Assembly: GCF_001510715.1 (NCBI RefSeq) | Contig: NZ_LMTJ01000009.1 | Span: forward strand, 107,214-171,213 | DNA: 64,000 bases | Source: Bacillus sp. FJAT-29814 | Lineage (GTDB): Bacteria > Bacillota > Bacilli > Bacillales > Cytobacillaceae | Direction: 5' to 3' | Part shown: piece by piece, positions 1 through 8,383 of the stretch | How the letters are laid out: each line of letters begins with the position of its first letter | How positions within the stretch are numbered: position 1 is the stretch's first letter | The notes under the pieces: generated by a model | What the model was told of the DNA's origin: nothing | Databases searched by the model: none | What the model saw: the letters and a program-made list of their open reading frames with translations, nothing else | Program-made: the position numbers and the translations under genes

Positions 1-23
1 AATCCGCCTCAATAATAAAGGAG

Positions 24-56
24 AAAATGGCGTGTTATTGTACACGCCATTTTTTT
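24..56 (+). terminator. Terminator hairpin upstream of the intron
   Basis: An 11-bp stem (AAAATGGCGTG at 24-34 pairing with CACGCCATTTT at 43-53) is followed by a T run. It ends a gene that lies left of the window. The group II intron begins only a few bases after the T run, which is the usual insertion context of group IIC introns. Confidence 0.8.
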
Positions 57-59
57 ATG

Positions 60-1945
60 GTGTGCCCGGCATGGGTGCAGGCTCTAGGGTGCAAGTCCCG
101 AACAGTGAAGGCAGTAGTAGCTGTAGCTTAAGACAAGGGTATGAGGGGTGACTCTCATATCTGAAGGAAGTCGGCGGCAAACTTCCGCTCCGAGGGACAC
201 GAATCTCATATAAGGCTAGGTAACACTGGGTGAATCTGCCATACAAGATAAAGCCCTTACTGCCGAAGGTGTTACAGAGTAAATGAGGCGGAGACATGGA
301 AGGAAAGTCTGTACTCTTACCCGGGGAGAACCTGTCGGTATGCCGTACTCATGCGGTAAGCCTATCCGTGAGGATAGGTTGAACGACAGGCGTCAGCAGA
401 AGCCATAGTACTTATTCACTTAAGGGGATAAGGAAGGGCTGAACCGGTTATGGAAAATAGGAACTAGGCGTATCTTTCCATTCAATGAAACAGAAAACAA
501 GGTTCCTGTTTATCGTAAGAAATGGTGAATCCACGGGGGGCGATAAGCAGGGTGGAGAATTGGAAAGGACACAATCAGAACACCTATTTACGGTGGAGGT
601 TATATCAATGTTAATGGAACGAATCTTGTCACGGGAGAACCTACTTAACGCAATAAAGAGAGTGGAAAAGAATAAGGGAAAACATGGAGTGGACGATATG
701 CCCGTCACTGCTCTTCGTGGACATATTATGCTCAACTGGAGCGAACTGCGAAAATCCCTCTTCGAGGGAACCTATATCCCATCCCCCGTCCGTCGAGTCG
801 AAATCCCGAAACCAGACGGCAAAGGGAAGAGGAAACTGGGAATCCCAACCGTGACAGACCGTTTCATTCAACAGGCAATTACCCAGATGCTTACCAAGAT
901 GTACGACCCAGGCTTCTCCGATTGTAGCTTTGGCTTTCGCCCTAACAGGCGAGCACATCAGGCTGTAAAATTAGCCCAAAGCTATATAGAAGAAGGCTAT
1001 CGATGGGTAGTCGACATTGACCTTGAGAAGTTCTTTGACAAGGTTAATCATGATAGATTAATGAGTAAATTAGCTGGGAGGATTAATGATAAAACTCTCC
1101 TAAGACTAATCAGACGATTTTTAACCTCTGGTGTTATGGAAGGCGGACTTGTCAGTCCGAATCTTGAGGGAACACCGCAAGGTGGACCTTTAAGTCCCCT
1201 GCTTTCGAATATTGTTTTGGACGAACTGGATAAAGAATTGGAGCGTAGAGGACATCGTTTTGTTCGTTACGCCGATGATTGTAATATCTATGTGAAGTCT
1301 AAAAGAGCTGGTGAAAGGGTTATGAAGGCGATGACTCATTTTATCGAGGGAAAGCTTAAACTGAAGGTTAACAGGGATAAAAGTGCCGTAGACCGCCCCT
1401 GGAAAAGGAAATTTCTTGGGTTCAGTTTCACAAGTAATCTAAAACCTAAGGTGAGGATATCTTCTCAATCAATTAAACGGTTTAAAGATAAAATAAGGAA
1501 GCTTACAAGCAGACTCAGGTCAATTGCCATGGAAGATAGGATTCATGACCTTAACGAATATTTAGTGGGATGGGTTAATTATTACCATTTAGCTGATACT
1601 CGTTCAGTAATTACAAAACTCGAAGGATGGCTTAACCGAAGGTTAAGAATGATTCGATGGAAGGAATGGAAACTTCCCCGGACAAAGGTCAAGAAACTTA
1701 TTGAACTAGGTGTTCCGAAAGGAAAAGCATACGAATGGGGAAATACTAGAAAGGCTTATTGGAGAGTATCCAAAAGTCCAATCCTTCACAAAACATTAGG
1801 GAAAGCCTATTGGCTCTCCCTAGGATTAAAAAGTATTTCTGCAAGATATGACCTACAGCGTTCGACATAATTGGAACCGCCGTATACGGAACCGTACGTA
1901 CGGTGGTGTGAGAGGGATAAATGGAGGTTAATCGCCTCCCCCTAT
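60..1945 (+). mobile_element. Group IIC intron (ribozyme plus reverse transcriptase)
   Basis: The 5' end GTGTG at 60-64 fits the group II consensus GUGYG. The long structured RNA at 60-607 carries the domain I-IV core and precedes the reverse transcriptase gene. Domain V is visible at about 1876-1907: ACCGCCGTA pairs with TACGGTGGT around an inner hairpin. Domain VI follows at about 1911-1943 with a GGAGG/CCTCC stem, and the 3' end is placed at CCCTAT (1945), fitting the AY rule. Insertion just downstream of a terminator stem and an intron-encoded protein without endonuclease domain both point to class C. Boundaries are by eye and may be off by a few bases. Confidence 0.88.
608..1870 (+). CDS. 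ltrA: Group II intron reverse transcriptase/maturase
   Basis: This 420-residue protein reverse-transcribes the intron RNA and helps it splice (maturase), allowing retrohoming. The reverse transcriptase fingers-palm region covers roughly residues 30-290, with the catalytic YADD box at about 221-224 and the first catalytic Asp in the VVDIDLEKFFD segment near 136; a GTPQGGPLSPLLSN block lies between them. The remaining C-terminal part is the group II maturase domain. No HNH endonuclease follows, as expected for class C. I chose the ATG at 608 because GGTGGAGG (592-599) sits just upstream; an upstream extension to 485 is open but lacks a ribosome binding site. The frame is intact, so the element may still be active. 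Confidence 0.9.
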   Translation: MLMERILSRENLLNAIKRVEKNKGKHGVDDMPVTALRGHIMLNWSELRKSLFEGTYIPSPVRRVEIPKPDGKGKRKLGIPTVTDRFIQQAITQMLTKMYDPGFSDCSFGFRPNRRAHQAVKLAQSYIEEGYRWVVDIDLEKFFDKVNHDRLMSKLAGRINDKTLLRLIRRFLTSGVMEGGLVSPNLEGTPQGGPLSPLLSNIVLDELDKELERRGHRFVRYADDCNIYVKSKRAGERVMKAMTHFIEGKLKLKVNRDKSAVDRPWKRKFLGFSFTSNLKPKVRISSQSIKRFKDKIRKLTSRLRSIAMEDRIHDLNEYLVGWVNYYHLADTRSVITKLEGWLNRRLRMIRWKEWKLPRTKVKKLIELGVPKGKAYEWGNTRKAYWRVSKSPILHKTLGKAYWLSLGLKSISARYDLQRST

Positions 1946-2147
1946 CTCAATTGAAACTGACAAAATCCTTTCAAAAATTACCTATTCAAATATCTTCTGA
2001 AAGTGGTATCCTTAAACTTAAATAGCCTGATTTTGGCAGATGAAATTTTATTAATACCTCGAATTGTTAACTTCACTTTTTCATCATTTACGGAAGATCA
2101 TTCCTTACTTTTTAAAACCAATAATTTAAAAATCGGAGGTGGAAATC

Positions 2148-2495
2148 ATGCTCATTGAAACCTTAGAACACGCAGAGGTTTGTTCGGTTATATTCATTAG
2201 AGACTATATCCAATTTTATTTTGAAGGGGAAGAAAACAACGGGACATTAACCACATATTCACTGCCGGTCGCCATTGCAAATGGTACATATTTTAATATT
2301 GACACCCCTGGATACCGGGATGCATTGTGCGCGTTTATTAACCTTCAAGTGAGAAGGTTTGAGATTTTGAAAGGGGACAAAATAACTATTACACTTGAAA
2401 ATGAAGACAGGATAGAGGTTTCCTTGAAAAAGGAAGACAGTAATGGCTTTGAGGCAGCCATGCTAAGAATTGAAAATCAAATTGCGGTTTGGTGA
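2148..2495 (+). CDS. Hypothetical protein, 115 aa
   Basis: A short soluble protein that I do not recognise. It begins at ATG 2148, nine bases after a strong GGAGGTGG site; an upstream in-frame ATG overlaps that site and is unlikely to be the start. The sequence alternates beta-type stretches and has an acidic, lysine-rich C-terminal third. No signal peptide, membrane segment or catalytic motif is visible. It stands alone between the group II intron and a hairpin terminator at 2501-2526. Function unknown. Confidence 0.75.
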   Translation: MLIETLEHAEVCSVIFIRDYIQFYFEGEENNGTLTTYSLPVAIANGTYFNIDTPGYRDALCAFINLQVRRFEILKGDKITITLENEDRIEVSLKKEDSNGFEAAMLRIENQIAVW

Positions 2496-2498
2496 ATG

Positions 2499-2530
2499 AA
2501 AGCAGAGGGATGGGAATTCCTCTGCTTCAT
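2499..2530 (+). terminator. Hairpin terminator
   Basis: AGCAGAGG (2501-2508) pairs with CCTCTGCT (2519-2526) directly after the stop codon of the preceding gene. The tail TCATTTATAT is only moderately T-rich. Confidence 0.65.
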
Positions 2531-2546
2531 TTATATCTTTAAAGAT

Positions 2547-2741
2547 TTAATAATCAATCTGGCGCAAATACAATAGGTATTCATTTTCATTGATTTTTTT
2601 CATTTTATACTTGCGCATTTGGCTTTCAATTTGTTTCTCAACATCATCTTTATTGCTAAATAAGTTAGAAAATTGATAGATCGCTTCTGCAAAAATCGTG
2701 ATCATCCCGGCGGAACCCAGTTCAAAACCCAGTGTGTACAT
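2547..2741 (-). CDS. Small hypothetical protein
   Basis: A 64-residue reading frame with a hydrophobic first half (GSAGMITIFAEAIYQF) and a charged, Lys/Glu-rich second half ending in LYLRQIDY. The composition looks like a genuine small Bacillus protein rather than a shadow, as nothing is coded on the opposite strand. The ribosome binding site is weak, so the start may be the internal ATG that begins MITIFAEA (residue 13). Function unknown. Confidence 0.45.
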   Translation of the reverse strand: MYTLGFELGSAGMITIFAEAIYQFSNLFSNKDDVEKQIESQMRKYKMKKINENEYLLYLRQIDY

Positions 2742-2837
2742 CTAAAGTTGTAGGAAATTTCAGTCCTTTCGTTCAATACGGATTTACTTGGATTAATTAA
2801 AATAAATATATCAAAAGGGTCAAAGGGGAGAATAAAA

Positions 2838-3206
2838 ATGCATTTACGGATGGAACTTTTCACAAATGAGCTAGAAAAAACAGTACAATTTTATCAAGAA
2901 ATCATTGGGCTTAAATTAAACAGGATGAATGATACATATGCTGCTCTAAGTAATGATACAGTTCAGATTGGGATTGGGCCGTTCGATTTTTTGCCTGATA
3001 CCCACCCCCTGAAAGCGAGGGACTTGGAGCGGTTAGGGATCGGTGTCGAAATCGTAATTGAGGTTCCCGATATTGAGAAAAAGTATAATGAAATAGTAGA
3101 GTCGGGCTATCCGGTTGAAGCGCCTTTATCTGAACAGGCTTGGGGATCGAAAGACTTTAGAGTGCTCGATCCAAACGGGTATTATATTCGCATTACTCAG
3201 GCTTAA
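2838..3206 (+). CDS. VOC (glyoxalase/bleomycin-resistance) family protein
   Basis: A single-domain VOC protein of 122 residues. The family usually forms dimers with a metal site and includes glyoxalases, dioxygenases and drug-binding proteins. The N-terminal LFTNELEKTVQFYQEIIGL segment is the typical first beta-alpha unit, and the C-terminal VLDPNGYYIRI is the typical last strand. In metal-dependent members that last strand normally carries a Glu (DPDGNxIEL); here it is Arg, so a metal-independent or ligand-binding role is possible. AAAGGGGAG precedes the ATG. A shared bidirectional terminator lies at 3249-3272. Confidence 0.85.
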   Translation: MHLRMELFTNELEKTVQFYQEIIGLKLNRMNDTYAALSNDTVQIGIGPFDFLPDTHPLKARDLERLGIGVEIVIEVPDIEKKYNEIVESGYPVEAPLSEQAWGSKDFRVLDPNGYYIRITQA

Positions 3207-3248
3207 ATCGAGTATATTTATAAAATGAAAGTATTAGGCTTATAAAGG

Positions 3249-3277
3249 AAACTCACCAAGATAGGTGAGTTTTCTTT
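3249..3277. terminator. Bidirectional terminator
   Basis: AAACTCACC (3249-3257) pairs with GGTGAGTTT (3264-3272). It lies between two convergent genes, with T-rich sequence to the right and A-rich sequence to the left, so it can serve both. Confidence 0.8.
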
Positions 3278-4046
3278 ATATCCTGTAAAATGTCATCGTG
3301 TGTTCTAAAATCCGTTCCGCAACTTCTGTTTCTGGCAAGTTTTTTATTTTTGCAATCGCAAGGATTGATTCTTTCATCATTTTCGGATGAGTCATACTTC
3401 CGGAAAAAGGACCCTCAAATGGCCATGGGCCGTCTGTTTCTACCATCATTAACTCCAATGGGTAAGCCTCGACCAGCCTTTGAATTTTTTCTTTATAGAC
3501 AATTTCTGGTGTAACGGAAATAGAATAACCATTTCTGATCATCCTCTCCATCGTTTTGTTATCGCCTTTAAACCAGTGGAAATGGGCATTTTTGATTGAA
3601 TGCCTTTCCAAAAGATCACAAGCAATCGGGGCATCATCATAAACGGCATGCAGGACAATGGATTTGTCCCATTGCCTTGCCAATTTTATAAACATTTCAA
3701 GAAGGTCAATATATTGACTGTATTGGGCTTTGGATACCTTTTGGTCCATTCTCATATAGTAGGGCAAACCTACTTCCCCTACAGCAATCATTTCAGTTCG
3801 ATATTTGGTGATCCATTCTAGCAGCTTGTTTAGCTCGATTTCAGTTGGCAGGCTTTGCTCCGGGTGAAACCCGAATGCAGGCTTTACCCTTTGATATTTA
3901 CGGGATAATTCCAGATTTCGTCTACAAGATTGATGGTCGGTGGAAACCGAGAGCAATGCCTCAAGCCAGTCCACTTCAGCCAAAATATCTGTGATTTCCA
4001 GATCTTTATATTTGTCTAAATGAATATGGGAATCAATCATTTTCAT
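3276..4046 (-). CDS. TatD family metal-dependent hydrolase
   Basis: A 256-residue TIM-barrel hydrolase of the TatD family, whose members act as metal-dependent nucleases or esterases in the cytoplasm. The N-terminal SHIHL (His7 and His9) supplies the first metal ligands, FGFHPEQ lies near residue 78, VGEVGL contains the next ligand, and MVETDGPWP near the C-terminus gives the catalytic Asp. Length is typical. The ATG at 4046 follows GGGAG at good spacing. It is a single gene converging on the VOC gene; nothing nearby suggests a specific substrate. It differs enough from standard TatD (YabD) to be a paralogue. Confidence 0.88.
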   Translation of the reverse strand: MKMIDSHIHLDKYKDLEITDILAEVDWLEALLSVSTDHQSCRRNLELSRKYQRVKPAFGFHPEQSLPTEIELNKLLEWITKYRTEMIAVGEVGLPYYMRMDQKVSKAQYSQYIDLLEMFIKLARQWDKSIVLHAVYDDAPIACDLLERHSIKNAHFHWFKGDNKTMERMIRNGYSISVTPEIVYKEKIQRLVEAYPLELMMVETDGPWPFEGPFSGSMTHPKMMKESILAIAKIKNLPETEVAERILEHTMTFYRI

Positions 4047-4119
4047 CTTTTCTCACTCCCTAACGATATTCTACTCTAATTGGGAATCCGAAGTCAGGCA
4101 ATTCTGGACGTAAAAATTA

Positions 4120-4320
4120 ATGAAAGACGAAATTAAGCGGCCAGAGTTTGAAAATGTCTTTCAACAGGCTGAGGAGGACAAAAACCAGTGGTCGGAGTGT
4201 AAAATTGTATTTCATAGTGCTGATGAAGGACAAAACTGAGTAGCCACGATCAGAAATTGTCTTTCATAATGCCGATGAAGGACAAACCCAGGTGATCGAG
4301 CCCCAAAAATGTCCATCACC
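4120..4320. repeat. Intergenic tandem array, ~52-bp period (array A)
   Basis: About 3.5 imperfect copies of a unit that starts TGTCTTTCAT and runs through ATGAAGGACAAA. Unit starts are at 4155, 4206, 4258 and 4310, i.e. steps of 51-52 bp. Within a unit TGTCTTTCAT and ATGAAGGACA form an inverted repeat. The first copy is the most degenerate. It fills most of the 372-bp gap between tatD and the ArsR-type gene. Confidence 0.8.
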
Positions 4321-4379
4321 AATCTTTTTGGAAAAAAATTATCATTTTCCACTTGCAAACAATATCAAATTTGAATATT

Positions 4380-4405
4380 ATCTAATTAGATAACCATTAA
4401 AGTAG
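4380..4405. promoter_or_regulatory. Predicted ArsR-type operator, copy 1
   Basis: The segment CTAATTAGATAACCATTAAA (from 4382) lies just upstream of the regulator start at 4419. Nearly the same segment recurs at 5161-5185 upstream of the transporter gene. ATCTAATTAGAT is a perfect 12-bp palindrome. This suggests autoregulation plus control of the transporter. Confidence 0.65.
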
Positions 4406-4418
4406 GTGAATTCCAAAC

Positions 4419-4997
4419 ATGCAATTAAACAAAATGGTTGAATTTCATAAAGCGCTTGGCGATCTGAACCGTATTCGCATTATCGGTCTCTTGAAGCAAG
4501 GTCCGCTGCACGGTCAGGCAATTGCCGGGAAACTGGGACTGAAGCCGCCAACGATTACCCACCATATCGCTAAACTAAGAGAAGTGGGACTTATTAAAGA
4601 ACGGCGCGATAAAAACACCATCTATTTTTCGCTTAACACAAAAGCGTTAGAGATGGGTGCAAAGTCAATTTTAAACATAGGAAGTGGGGGAGGAGAAGAG
4701 ATGGAAATGGCTGTGACAGCAGAGGAACGGGAGTCCATCATTAAAAACTTCTTCACAAAAGAAGGGAAACTGAAAAACTATCCGGCGCAAAGAAAGAAAA
4801 AGCTGGTTGTGCTTGAGCATATGCTCAAAGGACTTGAACTAGGAAGAGTTTATTCTGAAAAAGAGATTAATGAATATTTAAAGCAGTTTCACGAGGACTA
4901 TGCGACATTGCGCCGCGAATTGATCATGTGCCAATTTATGTACCGGGAAAATAACCAATACGAACTAAACCCGGTCGAGCTGTGGTGGTTTAAATAA
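4419..4997 (+). CDS. ArsR-type HTH regulator with C-terminal DUF2087
   Basis: A 192-residue transcription regulator. The first ~85 residues form an ArsR-like winged helix: LGDLNRIRIIGLL opens the fold, PPTITHHIAKL is the recognition helix and ERRDKNTIYFSL is the wing. The C-terminal ~90 residues (from about AEERESIIKNFF) resemble DUF2087, often found fused to or next to ArsR domains. No Cys cluster for metal sensing is visible, so a small-molecule signal is more likely. The gene precedes an MFS exporter and both carry the same upstream operator-like sequence, so it probably represses itself and the exporter. Confidence 0.88.
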   Translation: MQLNKMVEFHKALGDLNRIRIIGLLKQGPLHGQAIAGKLGLKPPTITHHIAKLREVGLIKERRDKNTIYFSLNTKALEMGAKSILNIGSGGGEEMEMAVTAEERESIIKNFFTKEGKLKNYPAQRKKKLVVLEHMLKGLELGRVYSEKEINEYLKQFHEDYATLRRELIMCQFMYRENNQYELNPVELWWFK

Positions 4998-5008
4998 AGT
5001 GAAACTTC

Positions 5009-5040
5009 ATCAGTGGGGGTTTTTTCCATCCCCCACTGAT
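5009..5040. repeat. Strong inverted repeat after the ArsR gene
   Basis: ATCAGTGGGGG (5009-5019) pairs perfectly with CCCCCACTGAT (5030-5040). The loop holds the T run; there is no T tail after the stem, so it is probably a weak terminator or a transcript-stabilising hairpin. Confidence 0.6.
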
Positions 5041-5077
5041 TGTTCGTTCATTATTTCGGACATTTACGAGCAGTTGT

Positions 5078-5120
5078 CCCCACCAATACTTCTTCGATTT
5101 GTCTAAGTATTGAGGTGGGG
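5078..5120. repeat. Second inverted repeat, bulged
   Basis: CCCCACC plus AATACTT (5078-5091) pairs with AAGTATT plus GGTGGGG (5105-5120), with a two-base bulge. It lies between the regulator and the promoter region of the MFS gene and may attenuate read-through. Confidence 0.55.
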
Positions 5121-5160
5121 GTCTTACTGCCCGTTAATGTGGGATAAATTTTTTTACAAA

Positions 5161-5185
5161 ACTAATTAGATAAGCATTAAATTAG
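5161..5185. promoter_or_regulatory. Predicted ArsR-type operator, copy 2
   Basis: CTAATTAGATAAGCATTAAA (from 5162) matches the element at 4382 in 19 of 20 positions. It sits 26 bases before the transporter start. Confidence 0.65.
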
Positions 5186-5210
5186 ATGAATGCGAAAGTA
5201 GGTAGAAGGG

Positions 5211-6425
5211 ATGAGCATTTCTTTTATAAAACAGGAAAAAAATTACCGACGATTATTTCTCGCCGGAGTCGTAAACGGGGTTGGGGATCGTTTTAGTTCG
5301 GTTGCCGTCCTGGCAATGCTGTTGCAATTAACCGGTTCGGGGCTTGCGGTTGGGGTGACACTGGCGCTTCGGCTGCTGCCGTTTGTCATTTTTGCGCCGA
5401 TTGGTGGGAGACTGGCAGATCGCTTTTCGAAAAAAACAATTATGGTCGCTACCGACCTCGTCCGAATCTTATTTGCCTTATCCTTTTTATTCGTCCATAG
5501 CAACGACGATCTCTGGATTGTCTACGTGAGCACGTTTATGCTGGCTGCAGGGGAGGCCATCTATGGGCCAGTCCGAAAATCGGCGATTCCGCAGTTAGTA
5601 AATAAAGAACATCTATTAAAAGTGAATAGTCTGGAACAGGTGTTAATTGGAATTGTGTTAATCGTAGGGGCTTTTTCTGGTGGTATCGTGGCTTACCTGT
5701 TCGGGGCAGGATGGACATTTTGGATCAATGCGGTATCGTTTTTGGGGGCTGCTGGGATTATTTCGACGATTACGTTCCCGCAAAAACAAGCATCTCAAAA
5801 AGAAGCAATAGACATCCATAAAGAAAAGCTGTTATCTACCTTTAAGAAGGTCATCTTGATGTCTATTCCGGTGCAAATTCTCCTGTTTTGCTCGATTGTG
5901 GCATCTTCCTTGAACGGTATTGATAATGTTCTTATCAGTGTCTATGCCGTGAAGGAGTATAACTTGGGGGACGTTGGAGTCGGGCTGTTTTATGGAGCAC
6001 TGGGGATTGGCTTGGCGCTAAGCTTTGTTGTCGTGAATCGACTGCGAAAAAATATCCTTGGAATCGGACTGGTTTGCCTCCTGCTTGAGGGCACCTTCCA
6101 CGTGGTCATTAGCCAAACTGGGCTCGTGACAGCAGCATTTTTCCTTTTTTGCGGAGCCGCCCTTATGTCTGGGATAGGCAATGCCTGTTTTGACACTGTT
6201 TTGATGAAGGAAATCCCTGAGGAACACCAAGGAACCATGTTTGGTTTATTGGAAGCGGTCACTAACCCGTTATTGGGTGTTTCCATGCTCTTATCAGGGC
6301 TCGCGCTTGATTATCTCACACCACGCTCTCTCGGATTACTTGGTGGAATTGGCTATATGCTCATTGCCATCTTTCTGATAGCCATCCAATCAACCCGACG
6401 AATTCGGGAAAAGGAAACAGCTTAA
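5211..6425 (+). CDS. MFS transporter, macrolide-efflux (DHA3) type
   Basis: A 404-residue major facilitator protein with about 12 membrane segments. The N-terminal FLAGVVNGVGDRFSSVAVL segment, the loop motif GGRLADRFSKK between segments 2 and 3, and the charged central loop after about residue 190 are typical of the MefA-like drug exporters. It probably expels a toxic compound with proton exchange. The ATG at 5211 follows GGTAGAAGGG. Its promoter region carries the same operator-like sequence as the upstream ArsR-type gene, so expression is likely induced by the regulator's ligand. The substrate cannot be told from the sequence. Confidence 0.87.
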   Translation: MSISFIKQEKNYRRLFLAGVVNGVGDRFSSVAVLAMLLQLTGSGLAVGVTLALRLLPFVIFAPIGGRLADRFSKKTIMVATDLVRILFALSFLFVHSNDDLWIVYVSTFMLAAGEAIYGPVRKSAIPQLVNKEHLLKVNSLEQVLIGIVLIVGAFSGGIVAYLFGAGWTFWINAVSFLGAAGIISTITFPQKQASQKEAIDIHKEKLLSTFKKVILMSIPVQILLFCSIVASSLNGIDNVLISVYAVKEYNLGDVGVGLFYGALGIGLALSFVVVNRLRKNILGIGLVCLLLEGTFHVVISQTGLVTAAFFLFCGAALMSGIGNACFDTVLMKEIPEEHQGTMFGLLEAVTNPLLGVSMLLSGLALDYLTPRSLGLLGGIGYMLIAIFLIAIQSTRRIREKETA

Positions 6426-6458
6426 AGCATATGCCGGTTCTCTGGTTCAGATTAAAAT

Positions 6459-6487
6459 AAGGCAGGGACGTCGCCTGCCTTGTTTTA
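6459..6487. terminator. Bidirectional terminator
   Basis: AAGGCAGG (6459-6466) pairs with CCTGCCTT (6474-6481), followed by GTTTT. It separates the MFS gene from the convergent His-rich protein gene. Confidence 0.75.
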
Positions 6488-6497
6488 CTAAAGGAGC

Positions 6498-6806
6498 CTA
6501 GTAAGGATATGGGGAATTGTAAGGATATTGTGCCGGATATGGGGAAGGATACGGTGCAGGATACGGCGCAGAAACTGGGTAAAGCCCCGGCGCTGCTGCT
6601 CCAAGGGCCAATCCCGTCAGCGCTCCTGCTGCAAACCCTAACCCTGGGAATCCGCCACCATGAATATTTCCAAATCCACCATGCTGATGCCCGTGTCCAC
6701 CATGCTGATTTCCATGCCCGCCATGATGCTGACCATGTCCGCCATGATGGTGTCCATGACCACCGCCATGATGGTGAGTTCTTGGATTATAGTTTGTAAA
6801 ATTCAT
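6498..6806 (-). CDS. His/Gly-rich, Pro/Tyr-tailed protein, spore-coat-like
   Basis: A 102-residue low-complexity protein. The N-terminal half repeats HHGGHG-type hexamers (about six), then a short hydrophobic stretch (GLGFAAGALTGLALGAAAPG), then a tail of PYP-type repeats. Such composition is common in Bacillus coat and crust proteins and could bind metal ions through the histidines. The ATG at 6806 follows GAGGTG; an upstream in-frame ATG at 6827 overlaps that site and is unlikely. The assignment to the coat is inference from composition only. Confidence 0.72.
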   Translation of the reverse strand: MNFTNYNPRTHHHGGGHGHHHGGHGQHHGGHGNQHGGHGHQHGGFGNIHGGGFPGLGFAAGALTGLALGAAAPGLYPVSAPYPAPYPSPYPAQYPYNSPYPY

Positions 6807-6981
6807 CAAGTTTTCACCTCTTTTCATATTTGGGTTACCATAGCTTATGCCATTTGGGACGAAAAGGTTATTTTAGTAAAATGAACGCAAACATAAAAAA
6901 CCCAATAAAAAAGACTATCTTCCTTATTGCTGCTACAAATGCATGCAATTATAAAGATAATCCTACAACAGATAGGAAGAT

Positions 6982-8109
6982 TTATTTCGTATTATTAGGG
7001 AAGCTAATTTTAAAGGTTGTTAAATGATCCTTTGACACACAACTAATTTCACCGTTATTTTTTTCTACAATATTTTTACAGACGAACAAGCCGATTCCAG
7101 TTCCTAGTTTCTTAGTTGTAAAAAATGGTTCGAAAATAATTTTAACGGTTTCAGGGTATATGGTTGGGCCATTATTAGAAATGCAAATATGAGTTTGATG
7201 ATTTTCAATCTTTGAATAGATTGTAATTTTTCTTGGGTTCTCTTCTTCGCAAACAGCGTCAATGGCATTCATTAACAAGTTTAGAAACACTTGTTTTAAC
7301 TCAATGCGGTCGCCGTAAATTTTAATATCATCATCAATGCTTGAGGTGACTTGAATATTGCCATCGACAATGCTTGGATATAAGAAATCTAGGACTTCAT
7401 CGATTAATAAATGGATGGTAATATCTTCATTGGTGCTTTCGGCCAGTATGTTCATTTTTGATGTATGAAGGAACTGAGTAATTCTGAACTTTAGCTGTTC
7501 CAGTTCTTTTGAAATGACATCCAAATAGGGCAGGTTAGGATAATCGTGGTTTAATAGTTTGATAAATCCCATGACAGATGTTAGCGGATTGCGAAACTCA
7601 TGAACAAAGCTTGAGGACATTTGGCCAAGAATGGACAATCTGTCCTTATGGGTTTGGGAAATAAATAAATTCCTTTCTCGCAGTCTCTCATTGATGATCT
7701 CGGTATACTTGGTCACCGCATAATAGCAGAATATATCAAACTGGTTATTTATTATTTCAATGATTGGCTGCAACTCTTCCGCCGATAATCCGGAGAGGTT
7801 TATATATTTAATTATAATGCTTCTTCCCAAGTTCACATTATAAACAAATTCACCGATATTGACATTGGCATCGGCCCGCTCCTGGGCCACTTTGTGTGCC
7901 AGTAATTTAACTTCGTATTCCGAAAACTCCTCCGAAATGGAATTGGTAATAATTTGGTACATTAAGAAACCATTGCGGCGTATCAGTTCTTTATTATCTT
8001 TTTCATAGTGTACGATGATTTGCTCTTCCCAAAAATCTAAAAATCTATCTTGATTCTCCTTGAGATACCGGCCTATTTTTTCATTTCCTATATCTACGTT
8101 TATTTCCAT
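6982..8109 (-). CDS. Soluble sensor histidine kinase, sporulation-kinase type
   Basis: A 375-residue kinase without membrane segments. The first ~140 residues look like an RsbRD-type N-terminal sensor domain. The dimerisation/phosphoacceptor helix has VHEFRNPLTSVMGF with His170. The ATPase domain shows the N box (NLLMNAID), the G1-like SNNGPTI and the GTGIGLFVC glycine box. No response regulator is adjacent, which is typical of orphan kinases feeding the Spo0 phosphorelay in Bacillus; that role is inference. The start may be ATG 8109 or the TTG codons just upstream (8115); the ribosome binding site is weak. Confidence 0.85.
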   Translation of the reverse strand: MEINVDIGNEKIGRYLKENQDRFLDFWEEQIIVHYEKDNKELIRRNGFLMYQIITNSISEEFSEYEVKLLAHKVAQERADANVNIGEFVYNVNLGRSIIIKYINLSGLSAEELQPIIEIINNQFDIFCYYAVTKYTEIINERLRERNLFISQTHKDRLSILGQMSSSFVHEFRNPLTSVMGFIKLLNHDYPNLPYLDVISKELEQLKFRITQFLHTSKMNILAESTNEDITIHLLIDEVLDFLYPSIVDGNIQVTSSIDDDIKIYGDRIELKQVFLNLLMNAIDAVCEEENPRKITIYSKIENHQTHICISNNGPTIYPETVKIIFEPFFTTKKLGTGIGLFVCKNIVEKNNGEISCVSKDHLTTFKISFPNNTK

Positions 8110-8383
8110 CAACAAGCCTACTTTCCGCTTTTATAAAGAGAATATAACATAAAGTTTTCAAAATATATATAAAAAATTGGGAATAGGGGATCGTTCTATA
8201 CTTCGGTGTAAGTACCATTATAAAAAACGTGTTTAACTTGTAAAATAGTAATGGTAAATTAGAGGGAAATCAGCAGCGTATGTAGAATTCATAGTTATGG
8301 AAAAGTATTTTTTTAGCTTTGAAGATTTATAGTGCACTTTCTAAATGAAAGCGCATACAATAATGATGATTGGAGGCGATCGC

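Noticed and set aside
485..607. N-terminal extension of the intron reverse transcriptase
   Set aside because: The family length is about 420 residues and the ribosome binding site lies just before 608; the upstream part belongs to the ribozyme.
6509..6799. Plus-strand frame opposite the His/Gly-rich gene
   Set aside because: It is the antisense of a repetitive gene; repeats keep several frames open without meaning.
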